Source: Candidatus Fermentibacterota bacterium
Lineage (GTDB): Bacteria > Fermentibacterota > Fermentibacteria > Fermentibacterales > JCC-6
NCBI GenBank assembly: GCA_030609965.1
Contig: JAUWSQ010000011.1
Location: 1 to 56,074, forward strand
DNA length: 56,074 nt
Direction of reading: 5' to 3'
Of the stretch, positions 36,701 to 44,960 are shown in pieces. Position 1 is the stretch's first letter. The number at the start of each line of letters is the position of its first letter. The notes under the pieces are model-generated. The model had not been told where the DNA came from, did no database searches, and saw nothing but the letters and a program-made list of their open reading frames with translations. Both the position numbers and the translations under genes were made by a program.

Positions 36701-36719
36701 CTCCGTGGTACTCCCACAT
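33702..36719 (-). CDS. Very large secreted protein with glycosidase-like N-terminus and type IX sorting tail
   Basis: From the first ATG the product has 1005 residues. The N-terminal 250 residues look like a TIM-barrel glycoside-hydrolase-like domain (FNTAMMRSELYVIDVPGDY, GVFGFDEPAV, LDVVAFNMYPIKN). The middle is beta-rich. The last 90 residues are a Por/type IX sorting domain (ELVLYDLAGRKVKTIW, LPSGIYFVTLVSGEF). The ATG at 36719 leaves no signal peptide, but the frame continues upstream to an ATC at 36782 that would add a good one (IRALRLPLLLLVIAGTLFSG) behind GGAGGA at ideal spacing. The true start is probably there. The gene would then overlap the end of the upstream gene. The substrate is unknown. 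Confidence 0.7.
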   Translation of the reverse strand: MWEYHGVNFSCVVPGTDDTLTMFPIIWDIRSTGNIYRDYCEIYNIDPLTDPVIELLDDAMQSGFNTAMMRSELYVIDVPGDYATTDYIFEEVANSIRTTGMDIIVGGFWTNPYTQEHNMGTFNYLADYTEQTAEQYPGDVIGVFGFDEPAVKFLENPETQWDWLQMVADYRDLCELEIGLPFISFISKFGIMGSDGFVYYYNDTTSVLNRFARHLDVVAFNMYPIKNNDRRLRNLYFNTDSLLFCGATDLLPSPSPYYEVYCDRDEFYTVLEEDEFSTFRVFEFICTPGFGHLVLEEAAVFDVPFIPTGVASSDFRACDIGDRSSGEHRPNGAVVLWDSAGAAGDEIVFIFDGQEIVTASLPEFPGSDRASPLAFCVGQGEFRPVATVFEGILGKGDTAVLGCYLMDDNRVCVVVFERTEDNIFRLQTIEPYILKKMEIGGILWGRFWGDAIPTIGTSSMDSGFLIFDDCGSYVCALSGEDDWTFYPQNIPFYPNLFGELNYPVSVFITNEDAWLPPYIPGNDYISAVFEEPESVFFRSRSNGTTVPLGEMSTVPLTGQSGDIISASSYRPDKSYGDALLCTVDGTLLRSDGTITNGVFEGLIELQSLGSSTGPLILPGARVMDTRRNIRAGLVLRPEGLVMPAAEIYWSVWDDYKLNWFTECFEVAMENGVLSTLRNNCAFSNIQAYGRHAFGLPSYCASQDTMLWMVTLPVIKGCRGMVFYAMDLALMSGNMTNEGILRYPNIMQNWGPSRDVGNIDLPGRIHHAVASLTGNGPGGGPDFLSATIDTNFRVLPPAEAINCTINSVSGVVSAPSDTTLNFIALENQRSGTMLILVSNESGAVLEEGRGICFPQRYSGDYTLSVVDGFSPIQRTIPNTIPALDILTLADWSQALTLDFSGMPSITVSLLELRSDITTSETQNSAFMEVRATGGAAWVRFNVTDGEMSELVLYDLAGRKVKTIWSGVGFPGIKVLALPRNDLPSGIYFVTLVSGEFFISRKVTLLN

Positions 36720-36769
36720 ATTCCCGGAGAACAGAGTTCCGGCAATAACGAGCAGGAGGAGGGGAAGTC

Positions 36770-37555
36770 TCAGTGCGCGGATGACACTTCCTCCTCTACC
36801 TGATCTGATTCAATCATTTCCAGTGGAGGTTCAGATGATAATTCAACTTCCAATGGACTGATCAGAAGTGTATTCTCCAGGATTTCAAAGACTATCTGGA
36901 TATTTCCCTCATTGTCCATTGCATCTTCCATGGCATCAAGGCCAGTCGCCTGGATGATACCGCCGAGGGGGAGTGGCAGAATAAGAGTATCACCAGGAAG
37001 CATGCCGAAGGCTTCCCTGTATTCGCCTCTTGTTGTTACTACAAGGATAACGAGGCCATCGTATCCGCTGAGAGCATCCCCGCGTGAAACTGCCCTGTAT
37101 ATTCCAGGAGCCATCTGAATACTTCTGGCCCGCTCAAGGATACTAAGATGATAGGCTGCGGAAACGGTTACCGAAGGAACCACATCTGGTATTACAGGAA
37201 GGAACCTGACAGTATCCGAAACGGTTGGAGTTGTAATAATTATCGAGACCGAATCCTCAAGACCCGGGTAAGGCTGCCATGTCACGCTTCTGCCCATGGC
37301 AACAATATCGCCGGTTTCTATGAATTTCCCGTGAGAACATTCCCATCTAGCCTCGTTACCATCGGGGAGTATAGTCGAGAAAGTTGTAGTCCTGCCGCCT
37401 TCAAGATTCATGGAAGCAACAATATGAAGGGGATTCTGTTCCTGCCCGTCGCACTGCTGCGTAAGCCAGATCATCAGAACAGCAGCCGGCAGCGCGAATG
37501 GAAGGACCAGGCTGAGAAGCTTGATATATCTTTTTCTTCGGTTATTTTTCATCAT
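36770..37555 (-). CDS. Membrane-anchored extracytoplasmic protein of unknown function
   Basis: The 261-residue protein has a basic N-terminus (KNNRRKRYIK), one membrane helix (about 12-32) and a beta-rich exported body with many Val, Ile and Thr residues. Its acidic end (EMIESDQVEEEVSSAH) is encoded by the sequence that also holds the ribosome binding site and putative start of the large secreted protein downstream. The two genes are therefore likely translationally coupled. I recognise no family. It may assist display or secretion of that protein, which is inference from position only. Confidence 0.6.
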   Translation of the reverse strand: MMKNNRRKRYIKLLSLVLPFALPAAVLMIWLTQQCDGQEQNPLHIVASMNLEGGRTTTFSTILPDGNEARWECSHGKFIETGDIVAMGRSVTWQPYPGLEDSVSIIITTPTVSDTVRFLPVIPDVVPSVTVSAAYHLSILERARSIQMAPGIYRAVSRGDALSGYDGLVILVVTTRGEYREAFGMLPGDTLILPLPLGGIIQATGLDAMEDAMDNEGNIQIVFEILENTLLISPLEVELSSEPPLEMIESDQVEEEVSSAH

Positions 37556-37569
37556 AGTGTAAATATGAT

Positions 37570-37575
37570 TATAAT
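37570..37575 (+). promoter_or_regulatory. Possible -10 element for the M42 peptidase gene
   Basis: A perfect TATAAT lies in the divergent 77-base gap, about 58 bases before the peptidase ATG. No good -35 box is found 16-18 bases upstream, so this is weak evidence for a promoter. Confidence 0.25.
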
Positions 37576-37632
37576 TTCTTCGTGCAGGAACCCTTACAGT
37601 TTCATTCTATGTTTCATTTGAAAGGCAGATCC

Positions 37633-38673
37633 ATGAATACAAAATCAGATGTTACGGATATTCTCATTCAACTCCTCAGAACCAGAAGCGTTTCGGGGCA
37701 TACAGAGGACGCGATGAGAATTATCGAAGAAAGATTCAAAGAACTCGGACTAGAGACACAATTAACCAGGAAGGGTAGCCTTCTTGCTACACTCCAGGGA
37801 AAAATCAATGATGGCATTGTACTGTCGGCTCATATGGATACTCTGGGGGGTATGATCAGCGGAATTGAAGAGAGAAGTGGAAAAATAATACTTCGCTCCA
37901 TCGGCTCCTACACAATGTCCAGCATTGAGGGGGAATACTGCCGGATCGAAACCTTCTCCGGAAAGCTTTTCAGCGCAACTGTTCTGTTTGATAACACATC
38001 AGTTCATGCTTACGGGATGGAAGAAGCATCGGCACAGCGCAAGAAAAATAATATGTATCTGAGGCTTGATGAGGAAGTGTCTTCGGGTGAAGATGTGCGG
38101 AAACTTGGAATATCCGTCGGGAATTATGTTCATTTCGATCCAAGGCCCATACTGACTGAATCGGGGTACGTTAAATCAAGGCATCTTGACGATAAAGCTG
38201 GCGTGGCCATTCTTTTAAAGGCTGCCGAAGAGCTGGTCTCCGGAAAGACTGTACCCGCACGCACACTTCATTTTCTTATAACCGGATACGAGGAAGTCGG
38301 CCATGGCGCTGCGGGTTTTCTTCCAGGCGGTTTGGTAGAGTTTATTGCGGTTGATATGGGAGTTGCCGGACCTGGCCGGGAATCCTCAGAAGATAAGGTA
38401 ACCATATGCGCTGCAGACAGCACAGGACCATTCAACTATCTATTGACGAAGAATCTGATAGAAGTTGCAAGAGATGAATCCATTCCCTATGCGGTTGATA
38501 CTTTTCCGCACTACGGCTCAGATGCCGCTGCTGCGCTCAAGGCAGGCCTTGATGTAAGACATGGGCTGATAGGCCCTGGAGTTGATTCTTCGCATGCTAT
38601 GGAAAGAACGCATGTAAAAGCTCTCAGAGCAACCATAGATCTGATAATAGCGTACGTCAGCAATGATAAATAA
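37633..38673 (+). CDS. M42 family metallo-aminopeptidase
   Basis: The 346-residue cytoplasmic peptidase belongs to the M42 (FrvX/TET-like) family, which trims peptides from the N-terminus in large tetrahedral complexes. The metal and catalytic residues are visible: SAHMDTLGG, HLDDKAGVAILL, TGYEEVGHGA, AVDMGVAG and a final histidine in ERTHVKAL. The frame opens at 37582 (TTG). The ATG at 37633 behind AAAGG gives the family's normal N-terminus. The end overlaps the next gene by 11 bases. Confidence 0.9.
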   Translation: MNTKSDVTDILIQLLRTRSVSGHTEDAMRIIEERFKELGLETQLTRKGSLLATLQGKINDGIVLSAHMDTLGGMISGIEERSGKIILRSIGSYTMSSIEGEYCRIETFSGKLFSATVLFDNTSVHAYGMEEASAQRKKNNMYLRLDEEVSSGEDVRKLGISVGNYVHFDPRPILTESGYVKSRHLDDKAGVAILLKAAEELVSGKTVPARTLHFLITGYEEVGHGAAGFLPGGLVEFIAVDMGVAGPGRESSEDKVTICAADSTGPFNYLLTKNLIEVARDESIPYAVDTFPHYGSDAAAALKAGLDVRHGLIGPGVDSSHAMERTHVKALRATIDLIIAYVSNDK

Positions 38674-40312
38674 CCGCTCTGTACTATTCCTGGGTCTTCT
38701 GTTTATCTCTGGAAATGCGTTTGCTTACCTCTACGAAACAGGTCCCGGAATGCCTTACGAGAATATCGGTGATGTACCACTTGAAAACCTTGCACCCGGA
38801 GACACGGTTCTCATTCACTACAGGAATGAGCCATACTGCGAGAAGTGGGTTATCGCACGATCCGGAACCGCTTCAGACAATATCGTATTTCTTGGAGTAC
38901 AAGGACCTGGTGGCCAATTACCGGTAATCGACGGTCGGGACGCCATCACAAGGCTTGAACTGGATTACTGGTCTGAGGGGAGAGGGGTCATTAATCTTGG
39001 TGGGTCTGATATCCCGAACCAGGATCCTGATTATCTGGTGATAGAGAACCTGGAGATAAGAAGCGGACGCACTCCGTTCACCTTTACGGATGATGATGGT
39101 CAACCTGGGAGTTACTCGGACAATGCTGCTTCGATATATGTAGTATCGGGAGATCATATCACCATCAGGAATTGCATTCTCCGCGATTGCGGAAACGGGT
39201 TTTTCGCTGCACACGAATCAGGCGGTATAACTATTGAATATTGCCATATATACGATAACGGCATTGAAGGCAGCATCTATCACCATAACACCTACACTGA
39301 ATCACACGGTATTACTTATCAGTACAATCACTTCGGCCAACTTAGAGATGGTTGCGCCGGTAATAACCTCAAAGATCGCTCCTGCGGAACTGTTGTCAGA
39401 TACAACTGGATAGAATGCGGAAACAGGCAGCTGGATCTTGTGGATTCATCGTTTCCTGATATTCACAATGATCCATCGTATCGAGAGACATTCGTTTACG
39501 GTAATATCCTTATCGAGCAGTACAACGAGGGAAATGGTCAGATATGTCACTACGGTGGAGATGGCTCTAATCCGGACTATTACAGAAAGGGAATACTTCA
39601 TTTCTATAACAACACTGTAATATCCAGCAGGAGCGGGAATACAACTCTTTTCAGATTATCAACTAATGATGAGTACGCTGATACAAGAAACAATATCGTG
39701 TATGTGACGGACATAGGAAACAGACTGGCACTGCTGGACACCTATGGCAATCTGAACATAAGAAATAACTGGTTCAAGACAGGCTGGGTTGAAACTCATC
39801 AGAGTGGATTCCAGGGAACGGTGATCGATTCAGGAGGGATGGTTACCGGTGAATTGCCCGGGTTCACAAATCCCGGATTGGAAGATTTCCACCTTGCATT
39901 GAACTCGGAATGCATAGATGCGGGAACATTTCTTCATTCGGATGTTCTTCCCGATAACAACGTGCTGGCTCAATACGTGAAGCATTGTCAGTATGAAACC
40001 AGGCCTGAGGACGGTATTTTTGATATAGGTGCTTACGAGTATCAGAGTACTGGAATCGGCGATGAGGAATTAGAATCCAGCATAGCTGATCAGGTTATTG
40101 TGCACAGAGAAGGCGAATACATTGTATTTGGCGGCCTGCAGCCCGGATCAAAGATAAAACTTTTTGATATTACGGGCAGGCTCCTGCACAGCTCTGCTGA
40201 AACGGGTAGTGACGAATACAGGTGGAATGCGAACGGTGTTCCAAACGGCATGTATATTTTCCTGCTTGACGCCGGTGAGTCTATACAAGGTAAATTTATC
40301 CTGATAAGATAA
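38663..40312 (+). CDS. Secreted right-handed beta-helix protein with type IX sorting tail
   Basis: The 549-residue protein has a clear signal peptide (NRSVLFLGLLFISGNAFA, with cleavage near residue 21). Parallel beta-helix-like repeats follow from about 110 to 400, with recurring short strands and Asn ladders (DHITIRNCILRDCGNGFF, GGITIEYCHIYDNGIE, YRETFVYGNILIE). These resemble pectate-lyase-like surface proteins. The C-terminus is a Por/type IX sorting domain (KIKLFDITGRLL, VPNGMYIFLLDAGE). It probably binds or cleaves a polysaccharide at the cell surface. Catalytic residues cannot be assigned. Confidence 0.8.
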   Translation: MINNRSVLFLGLLFISGNAFAYLYETGPGMPYENIGDVPLENLAPGDTVLIHYRNEPYCEKWVIARSGTASDNIVFLGVQGPGGQLPVIDGRDAITRLELDYWSEGRGVINLGGSDIPNQDPDYLVIENLEIRSGRTPFTFTDDDGQPGSYSDNAASIYVVSGDHITIRNCILRDCGNGFFAAHESGGITIEYCHIYDNGIEGSIYHHNTYTESHGITYQYNHFGQLRDGCAGNNLKDRSCGTVVRYNWIECGNRQLDLVDSSFPDIHNDPSYRETFVYGNILIEQYNEGNGQICHYGGDGSNPDYYRKGILHFYNNTVISSRSGNTTLFRLSTNDEYADTRNNIVYVTDIGNRLALLDTYGNLNIRNNWFKTGWVETHQSGFQGTVIDSGGMVTGELPGFTNPGLEDFHLALNSECIDAGTFLHSDVLPDNNVLAQYVKHCQYETRPEDGIFDIGAYEYQSTGIGDEELESSIADQVIVHREGEYIVFGGLQPGSKIKLFDITGRLLHSSAETGSDEYRWNANGVPNGMYIFLLDAGESIQGKFILIR

Positions 40313-40313
40313 A

Positions 40314-40892
40314 TCAGTTATCCTGAGCAGTATTCCCGGCATCTTCAAGTATTATATCCACAGCTGAGGATATGTTTTCTGTAACTTTCCATGGCCGGAT
40401 GCATCCCTCCGAACTTATCTTACATAACTGATCTTTTCCGCGGCCAGTAAGAACAAGAACCGTCTTCAATCCTGCTCTCCTGCCGAGTTCCATATCCGAA
40501 TCCGCGTCACCGACGATATAACCTCCTTCGGGGAGATTCAGCTCCCTTCTTGCGGATTCAATCATACCTGTACGTGGTTTTCTGCAAACGCACCCATCAA
40601 GAGGATGGTGAGGACAGTAGTAGATACCGGATATCAGCCCTCCAGCTTTTTCGACCAGGTGCAGAAGATGGCGGTGTATCCCTTCAACATCTGAAACAAG
40701 ACAGTATTTCCTCGCGATTGCTGACTGATTCGTCAAAACTATTACAGGGTGTCCTGCGTTGCTGAGTCTTGCTATGCTTTCAATGGCACCGGATATTGGG
40801 ATCCATTGCTCAAGTGATCTGATGTAATCAGACCTGTTCAGGTTGATGACACCGTCCCTGTCAAGAAAAACAGGCTTAAGGTCAGCCCCCAT
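40314..40892 (-). CDS. gmhB: D-glycero-D-manno-heptose 1,7-bisphosphate 7-phosphatase (HAD family)
   Basis: The 192-residue HAD phosphatase removes the 7-phosphate in ADP-heptose synthesis for the lipopolysaccharide core. The nucleophile motif is FLDRDGVIN (Asp11 and Asp13), motif II is VLTNQS, and motif III/IV is the lysine of CRKPRTGM with GDADSDMELG. The zinc-binding Cys/His segment YYCPHHPLDGCVC is typical of GmhB. The imidazole-glycerol-phosphate HAD relatives share the fold but are less likely here. It overlaps the epimerase gene by 11 bases. Confidence 0.88.
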   Translation of the reverse strand: MGADLKPVFLDRDGVINLNRSDYIRSLEQWIPISGAIESIARLSNAGHPVIVLTNQSAIARKYCLVSDVEGIHRHLLHLVEKAGGLISGIYYCPHHPLDGCVCRKPRTGMIESARRELNLPEGGYIVGDADSDMELGRRAGLKTVLVLTGRGKDQLCKISSEGCIRPWKVTENISSAVDIILEDAGNTAQDN

Positions 40893-41832
40893 CAGTCTCC
40901 GCCAGTCTTAATCGATGATACTCAACCAGGTCTTTCAATCCGTTTTCGAATTTGATCTCCGGTTTCCATCCGAGAATATCCTCTGCTTTTGAGCTGTCCA
41001 GTGCTATCTTCAGTATCTCCTCCGGCAGGGAGGGGCCGAATGAGGGTTCAAGGTCCGACCCGACATAACCGCGTATGATTTTGTCGAGTTCGATGACAGA
41101 CCTGCCGATGCCGAATCCGATATTGAATATTTCTCCAGAAATATCGGTTCTTGCTAGATCCATACTCATCCAGTTGGCTCTTGCGATATCCCTTACATGG
41201 ACATAATCCCTCAGCTGCATTCCATCTCCGTTAATGAGGGGTGGTGTTTCTGTGAGGTAGGCAAGTGTAAAAATGGCTGTAACACCCGCCTCTCCGTATG
41301 GATTCTGCCTTGGTCCGTAAACGTTCGGGTATCGGAGAACAACGTAATCGATCCCGTACAGGTATCTGTAAAGGTAAAGGTAGTGCTCTACCGTGTGCTT
41401 GCTTATTCCGTAATGGCAGATGGGATTGACAGGATGGTCTTCACTAACCGGAATATCCTCAGGCTGTCCATAAACAGCGCCACCGGTTGAGGCATAGACG
41501 ATTCTTTTCACCTTACCGTTTCGCGCCGCTTCGAGAATATTCAATGTTCCTTTTATGTTCACATCTGCATCGAAGCGTGGTTCCCTCACTGATCTTCTAA
41601 CATCCATCTGGGCAGCATGATGACACAGAATGTCGAAATTGCCACAAGAAATGAGTTCAAAAGCATTTTCGCTTCTGATATCCATTTCATGGAATTCCGC
41701 TTTCGGGTTGATGTTATTTTTGAATCCCGTTGAAAGGTCGTCCAGTATGTGGACTTCATTTCCCTTGTCTAAAAGAAAATCAGCAATATTGGAACCTATA
41801 AAACCGGCTCCGCCTGTGATCAGTACTTTCAT
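40882..41832 (-). CDS. NAD-dependent sugar epimerase/dehydratase (extended SDR)
   Basis: The 316-residue enzyme has the Rossmann motif GGAGFIGSN (residues 7-15), the HHAAQMDVRRSV segment, and the catalytic pair in YGISKHTVEHYLY. It is most like UDP-glucose 4-epimerase relatives (GalE/WbpP type) that make sugars for surface glycans. The frame opens at 41850, but ATG 41832 follows GGAGG at good spacing and begins the Rossmann fold. Its neighbour gmhB points to use in lipopolysaccharide. The exact substrate is unknown. Confidence 0.82.
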   Translation of the reverse strand: MKVLITGGAGFIGSNIADFLLDKGNEVHILDDLSTGFKNNINPKAEFHEMDIRSENAFELISCGNFDILCHHAAQMDVRRSVREPRFDADVNIKGTLNILEAARNGKVKRIVYASTGGAVYGQPEDIPVSEDHPVNPICHYGISKHTVEHYLYLYRYLYGIDYVVLRYPNVYGPRQNPYGEAGVTAIFTLAYLTETPPLINGDGMQLRDYVHVRDIARANWMSMDLARTDISGEIFNIGFGIGRSVIELDKIIRGYVGSDLEPSFGPSLPEEILKIALDSSKAEDILGWKPEIKFENGLKDLVEYHRLRLAETDGG

Positions 41833-41982
41833 AAAGCCTCCGGTGCACAATCCGCAATAAAACAGTCCCTGCCGGACAAAAAAAGTAATCGTATATTATC
41901 ATTCAACCGGTATCTCGATAAAACTACCAACGCGAACGGTTCGGTCAAGACCCGAAGCCGGATCATTCAGTTCAGGAGGAAC

Positions 41983-42987
41983 ATGAAAATTCTTCTTCTT
42001 TCCGGAGGAAAGTCCGCTGAACGTGAGGTTTCTATTGTTTCTGCCGCCTTCGTTCATAGTGTACTTGAAGAATCCGGCCATGAAGTAATTTCAGTGGAAA
42101 TTGATATCCATGGCCAGTGGTACCTGGAAGACACTTCTCTGCTGATAAATACCGGTCGTCCAGTCTGGAAAGTGTTTCGAGGAGATTCATGGATCGATTT
42201 CGATGTTGTTTTCCCCGTACTTCACGGTCCATGGGGAGAAGATGGTTCAGTACAGGGACTCTGCAAAATAGCCGGATGGCCCTGCGCGGGTGCTGATATA
42301 ATGACATCGGCCGTAGCAATGAATAAGATAACTACGAAGGAACTCGTTTCATCCAGAGGTATTCCGGTCGTACCCTGGAAAAGCTTTACGATTCAATCTC
42401 CTCCCGATCCGGAAGCCCTGCTTTCCATGCGGTATCCTGTCTTTATAAAACCGGCCAGAATGGGTTCCAGTGTTGGGATTTCAAGAGTCGATTCGCCCGA
42501 AATGCTTCAGGAAGCCGCTCAGACGGCATTCAGGTACGACAGTCTGATTCTTATCGAAAGCGGTATTGAGAATGCAAGGGAGATCGAAGTAGCCCTTCTG
42601 TCCGAATCAGGCAGGATATCCTCTTCAGTTGCCGGGGAGGTACTTCCGGGCAGGCAGTGGTACGATTACACGGCCAAGTACAGCTGCTGCGAATCAAAAC
42701 TGCTTATTCCGGCACCGATTCCTGAAAAACTTTCTGAACAGATAAGATCATGTGCCGAAGAATGTTTCTCGATCATTAATGGAAGCGGTTTTGCAAGAGC
42801 GGATTTCCTTCTTGACAGCAATGGTGAGTACTACTTTAACGAAATGAATACAATTCCCGGTTTTACGGATATCAGTATGTTCCCAAGGCTCTGGAATGCT
42901 TCAGGAGTCACTTCTGCAGAAGTTATGAGCAGAATACTGAATGAAGCTCTCAGAATCAATTCCTTATCAGAGAAAGTTCAGGGATGA
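41983..42987 (+). CDS. ddl: D-alanine--D-alanine ligase
   Basis: The 334-residue ATP-grasp enzyme makes D-Ala-D-Ala for peptidoglycan. Diagnostic segments are LLLSGGKSAEREVSIVSA at the N-terminus, VFPVLHGPWGEDGSVQG, FIKPARMGSSVGISRV, and the metal site FNEMNTIPGFT. A strong GGAGGA precedes the ATG. It opens the envelope operon that runs to 52302, and it ends one base before the threonine aldolase start. Confidence 0.95.
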   Translation: MKILLLSGGKSAEREVSIVSAAFVHSVLEESGHEVISVEIDIHGQWYLEDTSLLINTGRPVWKVFRGDSWIDFDVVFPVLHGPWGEDGSVQGLCKIAGWPCAGADIMTSAVAMNKITTKELVSSRGIPVVPWKSFTIQSPPDPEALLSMRYPVFIKPARMGSSVGISRVDSPEMLQEAAQTAFRYDSLILIESGIENAREIEVALLSESGRISSSVAGEVLPGRQWYDYTAKYSCCESKLLIPAPIPEKLSEQIRSCAEECFSIINGSGFARADFLLDSNGEYYFNEMNTIPGFTDISMFPRLWNASGVTSAEVMSRILNEALRINSLSEKVQG

Positions 42988-42988
42988 A

Positions 42989-44026
42989 ATGAGCACTATT
43001 AAAGTAGACCTCAGAAGCGATACTGTAAGCACCCCGTGCCACGCGATGAGGAATGCTATGGCAAGGGCAGAGGTTGGAGACGATGTATTCGGTGAGGATC
43101 CTACAGTGAACCGCCTTGAGAACATTGTAGCCGAATTGACCGGATTCGACAGAGCGGTCTTCATGCCGACGGGCACGATGTCAAACGGAGTAGCGATAAG
43201 AGCTCTCACTTCACCTGGTGATGAAGTCATATGCGGCAGCAGAAGCCACGTATACTTATATGAAAGAGCACAGTATGCTATGCTTGGCTGCCTTCAAATG
43301 CACAGGATAGATGAATCGGAAAGCGGCTGTATTCCACCGGCAGAAATTGAAAAGGCACTCTCCCTCGGAGAGGATCAGCATGTCGCGCCCAGAACACTTG
43401 TCACCCTCGAGAATACTCAGAATGTCATGGGAGGGCTTATTCTGGATGAGAGAGAAGTCCTGGAAATAGAGGATATCTGCCGCATAAAGAAGGTCCCCCT
43501 TTATCTTGACGGCGCAAGGGTGTGGCATGTTATATCCTCATCCGGCTCCAAACTCAGAAAAATACTTAAAAGCTACAGAATGGTCTCCATGTGCTTCTCC
43601 AAGGGGCTTGGATGTCCTGTCGGGTCCATCCTTGCATGTTCTGCCGAGGATGAGAGAAAGGTTCGCTTCCTTCGCAAGCAGCATGGAGGTGGAATGAGGC
43701 AGGCAGGTATTCTTGCGGCAGCCTGCCTGTACGCTCTTGATCATAATCTCCCGGTACTTTCCAGAACACACCAATATGCTCGAATAATCGCCAGAGGCAT
43801 CAACAGTTCACCGGTTCTGCGGATGCTTAATCCTGAACCTGATACCAACATAGTCATTGCAGAAACCCCTGACGGCAAGGCAGGAATTATATCTGATGCC
43901 CTTGCAAGCCTTGAAATAGGCTGCCTGGCTCTTTCACCCTCAACGCTTCGATTCGTTACCCATCTTTCTCTTTCCGAACGTTCAGTTAAATATGCCGCCG
44001 ACGTATTGTCGGCATTTGGAGGATAA
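42989..44026 (+). CDS. ltaE: Low-specificity L-threonine aldolase
   Basis: The 345-residue PLP enzyme cleaves threonine and allo-threonine to glycine and acetaldehyde. Its N-terminus VDLRSDTVSTPCHAMRNAMA and AEVGDDVFGEDPTVNRLE are diagnostic. The PLP lysine is in CFSKGLGCPVGS. The frame opens at 42941, but ATG 42989 behind GGGATGA is the natural start. Its place in an envelope operon is odd metabolically; glycine supply is the simplest link. Confidence 0.92.
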   Translation: MSTIKVDLRSDTVSTPCHAMRNAMARAEVGDDVFGEDPTVNRLENIVAELTGFDRAVFMPTGTMSNGVAIRALTSPGDEVICGSRSHVYLYERAQYAMLGCLQMHRIDESESGCIPPAEIEKALSLGEDQHVAPRTLVTLENTQNVMGGLILDEREVLEIEDICRIKKVPLYLDGARVWHVISSSGSKLRKILKSYRMVSMCFSKGLGCPVGSILACSAEDERKVRFLRKQHGGGMRQAGILAAACLYALDHNLPVLSRTHQYARIIARGINSSPVLRMLNPEPDTNIVIAETPDGKAGIISDALASLEIGCLALSPSTLRFVTHLSLSERSVKYAADVLSAFGG

Positions 44027-44027
44027 C

Positions 44028-44960
44028 ATGGTCACAGGAGTTATTGGAACAGGGCATCTTGGCTACCATCATGCGAGGATTCTAGCAGGAATAACCGGCA
44101 GAACAATTCCCATATTCGATACAGACAGCGAAAGAATGAACATGCTTGCCTCTGAGCTTGATATCAGACCATGTGGAAATCTTGATTCTCTTCTTGAAGA
44201 ATGTGATTCTGTTGTTGCAGCATGCCCTACACAAAGCCATTATCATGTTGTACTCAAAGCTCTGAAAGCGGGTGTTCATGTTCTTGTTGAGAAACCCATT
44301 TCCGCGACTACTGTACAGGGACAGGAAATGGTTGACCTTGCCGAGGATATGAACCTCATACTGGCAGTAGGACATGTTGAGCGCTTTAATCCGGCGATAC
44401 TGGCAGCTGCTGAACTGATAGATGAACCTCTTTTTGTGGAGGGCCACAGAATGGCTCCTTTCAATCCAAGAGGGACCGACGTTTCCGTAGTGCTCGATCT
44501 TATGATACACGATATCGATCTTGTGCTCTCATTTGTCCGCTCTCCTGTAGTCTCAGTTCAGGCTTCGGGTATTCCGGTTCTGAGCGATAACGTTGATATC
44601 GCCAGCGCAAGGATACAATTCAAAAACAGATGTGTGGTCAATATGACCGCCAGCAGGATATCGAGGGAGCAGATTAGAAAACTCAGGTTCTTCCAGCACA
44701 GGAAATACGTCTCGGTTGATTTTGCCGCAAGGGAAGTCGAGGCTTTCAGAATGGTGGAAGGGAGAATCGAACCGGTGCCTGTCATCGTATCTGAAGGTGA
44801 TGCTCTTACGGCTGAACTGAACGATTTCATAACTTCCTGCGAAACGGGCTGTGCTCCAACAGTATCAGGTCTTGATGGCCTCAATGCGCTCAGATCGGCA
44901 CAGATCATCTCTGTCAAGATACAGGAAGCGATGCAAGACCTGCTGAAACCCGCAGAATGA
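44028..44960 (+). CDS. Gfo/Idh/MocA family NAD(P)-dependent oxidoreductase
   Basis: The 311-residue enzyme has the N-terminal Rossmann loop GVIGTGHLGYHHARIL, the family EKP motif (VLVEKPIS), and a C-terminal domain with DLMIHDIDLVLSFV. GGAGG precedes ATG 44028, 1 base after the aldolase gene. Its position immediately before lpxB suggests a sugar-nucleotide dehydrogenase acting on lipid A precursors, such as the UDP-GlcNAc 3-dehydrogenase GnnA. The partner aminotransferase gnnB is absent from the window, so this is a hypothesis. Confidence 0.85.
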   Translation: MVTGVIGTGHLGYHHARILAGITGRTIPIFDTDSERMNMLASELDIRPCGNLDSLLEECDSVVAACPTQSHYHVVLKALKAGVHVLVEKPISATTVQGQEMVDLAEDMNLILAVGHVERFNPAILAAAELIDEPLFVEGHRMAPFNPRGTDVSVVLDLMIHDIDLVLSFVRSPVVSVQASGIPVLSDNVDIASARIQFKNRCVVNMTASRISREQIRKLRFFQHRKYVSVDFAAREVEAFRMVEGRIEPVPVIVSEGDALTAELNDFITSCETGCAPTVSGLDGLNALRSAQIISVKIQEAMQDLLKPAE

